Translations under genes and position numbers: made by a program
The notes under the pieces: generated by a model
Databases searched by the model: none
What the model saw: the letters and a program-made list of their open reading frames with translations, nothing else
Told to the model about the DNA's origin: nothing
Source of the DNA: Dehalococcoidia bacterium
GTDB lineage: Bacteria; Chloroflexota; Dehalococcoidia; Dehalococcoidales; Fen-1064
DNA length: 13,684 bases
Direction of reading: 5' to 3'
Assembly (NCBI GenBank): GCA_003153955.1
Contig: PMCB01000046.1
Location: 4,868-18,551 of the forward strand
In this document: piece by piece, positions 13,409 to 13,684 of the stretch
Layout: each line of letters starts with the position of its first letter
How positions within the stretch are numbered: position 1 is the stretch's first letter

Positions 13409-13684
13409 TTAGGGACATTGTATAACCCCCTGCGCCCACAAACACCCGCCGCAGGTCGGGAACTTGTTATTCGAACAGTCCTCTTCGTTTTTCTCCGAGT
13501 ATTCGCAGCTCCCGCACTGGCTGCAGGGTGAAAAGTCGAAGGATTGCACCCGTTCCCGGAAGGCGATGTGCTCCGGCAAATTCCAGAGTTCCGGCAAACT
13601 GTGCTCGGCCAGGTTCCCCACCAGCCATCGCCGCGAATAACGTTCTTCATTATATAGATAGCCCATGTAACTGGTGTGGCTGTG
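13409..13684 (-). CDS. Radical SAM/SPASM protein, C-terminal fragment (tungsten oxidoreductase maturase-like)
   Basis: 91 codons, open from the right window edge to the stop at 13409-13411; the N-terminus with the CxxxCxxC radical SAM motif is outside. An ATG at 13666 is inside the gene, not its start, since the frame continues upstream as HSHTSY. The visible part is an auxiliary-cluster (SPASM) domain: YLYNEERYSRRWLVGN, SLPELWNLPEH, then a cysteine-rich tail with SPCSQCGSCE, EEDC, FPTCGGCLWAQG and a final C-P. This ending, especially NEEDC...FPTCGGCLWAQG, is one I recognise from radical SAM maturases beside tungsten-containing aldehyde:ferredoxin oxidoreductases. It would act in the cytoplasm on that enzyme or its cofactor. 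The oxidoreductase gene itself is not in the window. The assignment rests on the C-terminal motif alone. Confidence 0.8.
   Translation of the reverse strand, partial: HSHTSYMGYLYNEERYSRRWLVGNLAEHSLPELWNLPEHIAFRERVQSFDFSPCSQCGSCEYSEKNEEDCSNNKFPTCGGCLWAQGVIQCP

Overview
The window reads as part of the chromosome of a strict anaerobe with a fermentative or syntrophic lifestyle. Every recognisable gene is on the minus strand, so transcription runs from high to low coordinates. The evidence for the lifestyle is an NAD(P)-linked, probably electron-bifurcating [FeFe]-hydrogenase operon, a second NuoE/NuoF-type diaphorase pair, a CoA-transferase/hydratase operon for activating and processing an organic acid, and the tail of a radical SAM maturase of the type that serves tungsten oxidoreductases. 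Base composition is intermediate, ribosome sites are mostly AGGAG-like, and the intergenic DNA is full of short palindromic repeats. A Bacillota (Pelotomaculum/Desulfotomaculum-like) or Desulfobacterota syntroph would fit, but the sequence alone does not settle the phylum.

Layout. 1-1185 is a NuoF-like flavoprotein running off the left edge, preceded by its NuoE-like partner (1195-1815). 1816-2168 is intergenic, with a candidate promoter for that pair and a perfect 20-bp palindrome at the end of the upstream operon. 2169-7180 is a five-gene operon in the order of hndABCD of Solidesulfovibrio fructosivorans: hndA (NuoE-like), hndB (thioredoxin-fold ferredoxin), hndC (NuoF-like flavoprotein with C-terminal ferredoxin), hndD ([FeFe] hydrogenase), then a small integral membrane protein. 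7181-8540 is 1.36 kb without a gene but packed with palindromic repeats, some nested in one another, ending in a terminator. 8541-12980 is a four-gene operon: two family III CoA-transferases, an enoyl-CoA hydratase/isomerase-family protein and a double-hotdog MaoC-type hydratase. 12981-13408 is intergenic, with a good promoter and more copies of the same repeat families. 13409-13684 is the C-terminus of a radical SAM/SPASM protein.

How it fits together (inference). The CoA-transferase pair would move CoA from a donor such as succinyl-CoA onto a carboxylic acid, and the crotonase and MaoC-type proteins would then process the acyl-CoA. Reducing equivalents from this oxidation (NADH, reduced ferredoxin) would be released as H2 by HndABCD. 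The second NuoEF pair probably serves another NAD-linked redox enzyme whose catalytic subunit lies beyond the left edge.

Most notable observations: (i) HndC keeps the thioredoxin-like N-terminal fold but has lost its [2Fe-2S] cysteines, while a separate HndB carries them; (ii) one CoA-transferase has the family's catalytic Asp and its partner has Ser; (iii) the crotonase lacks both classical catalytic Glu residues; (iv) a small GGTACT...ATGTAC hairpin element interrupts two unrelated palindromic repeats so cleanly that removing it restores both.
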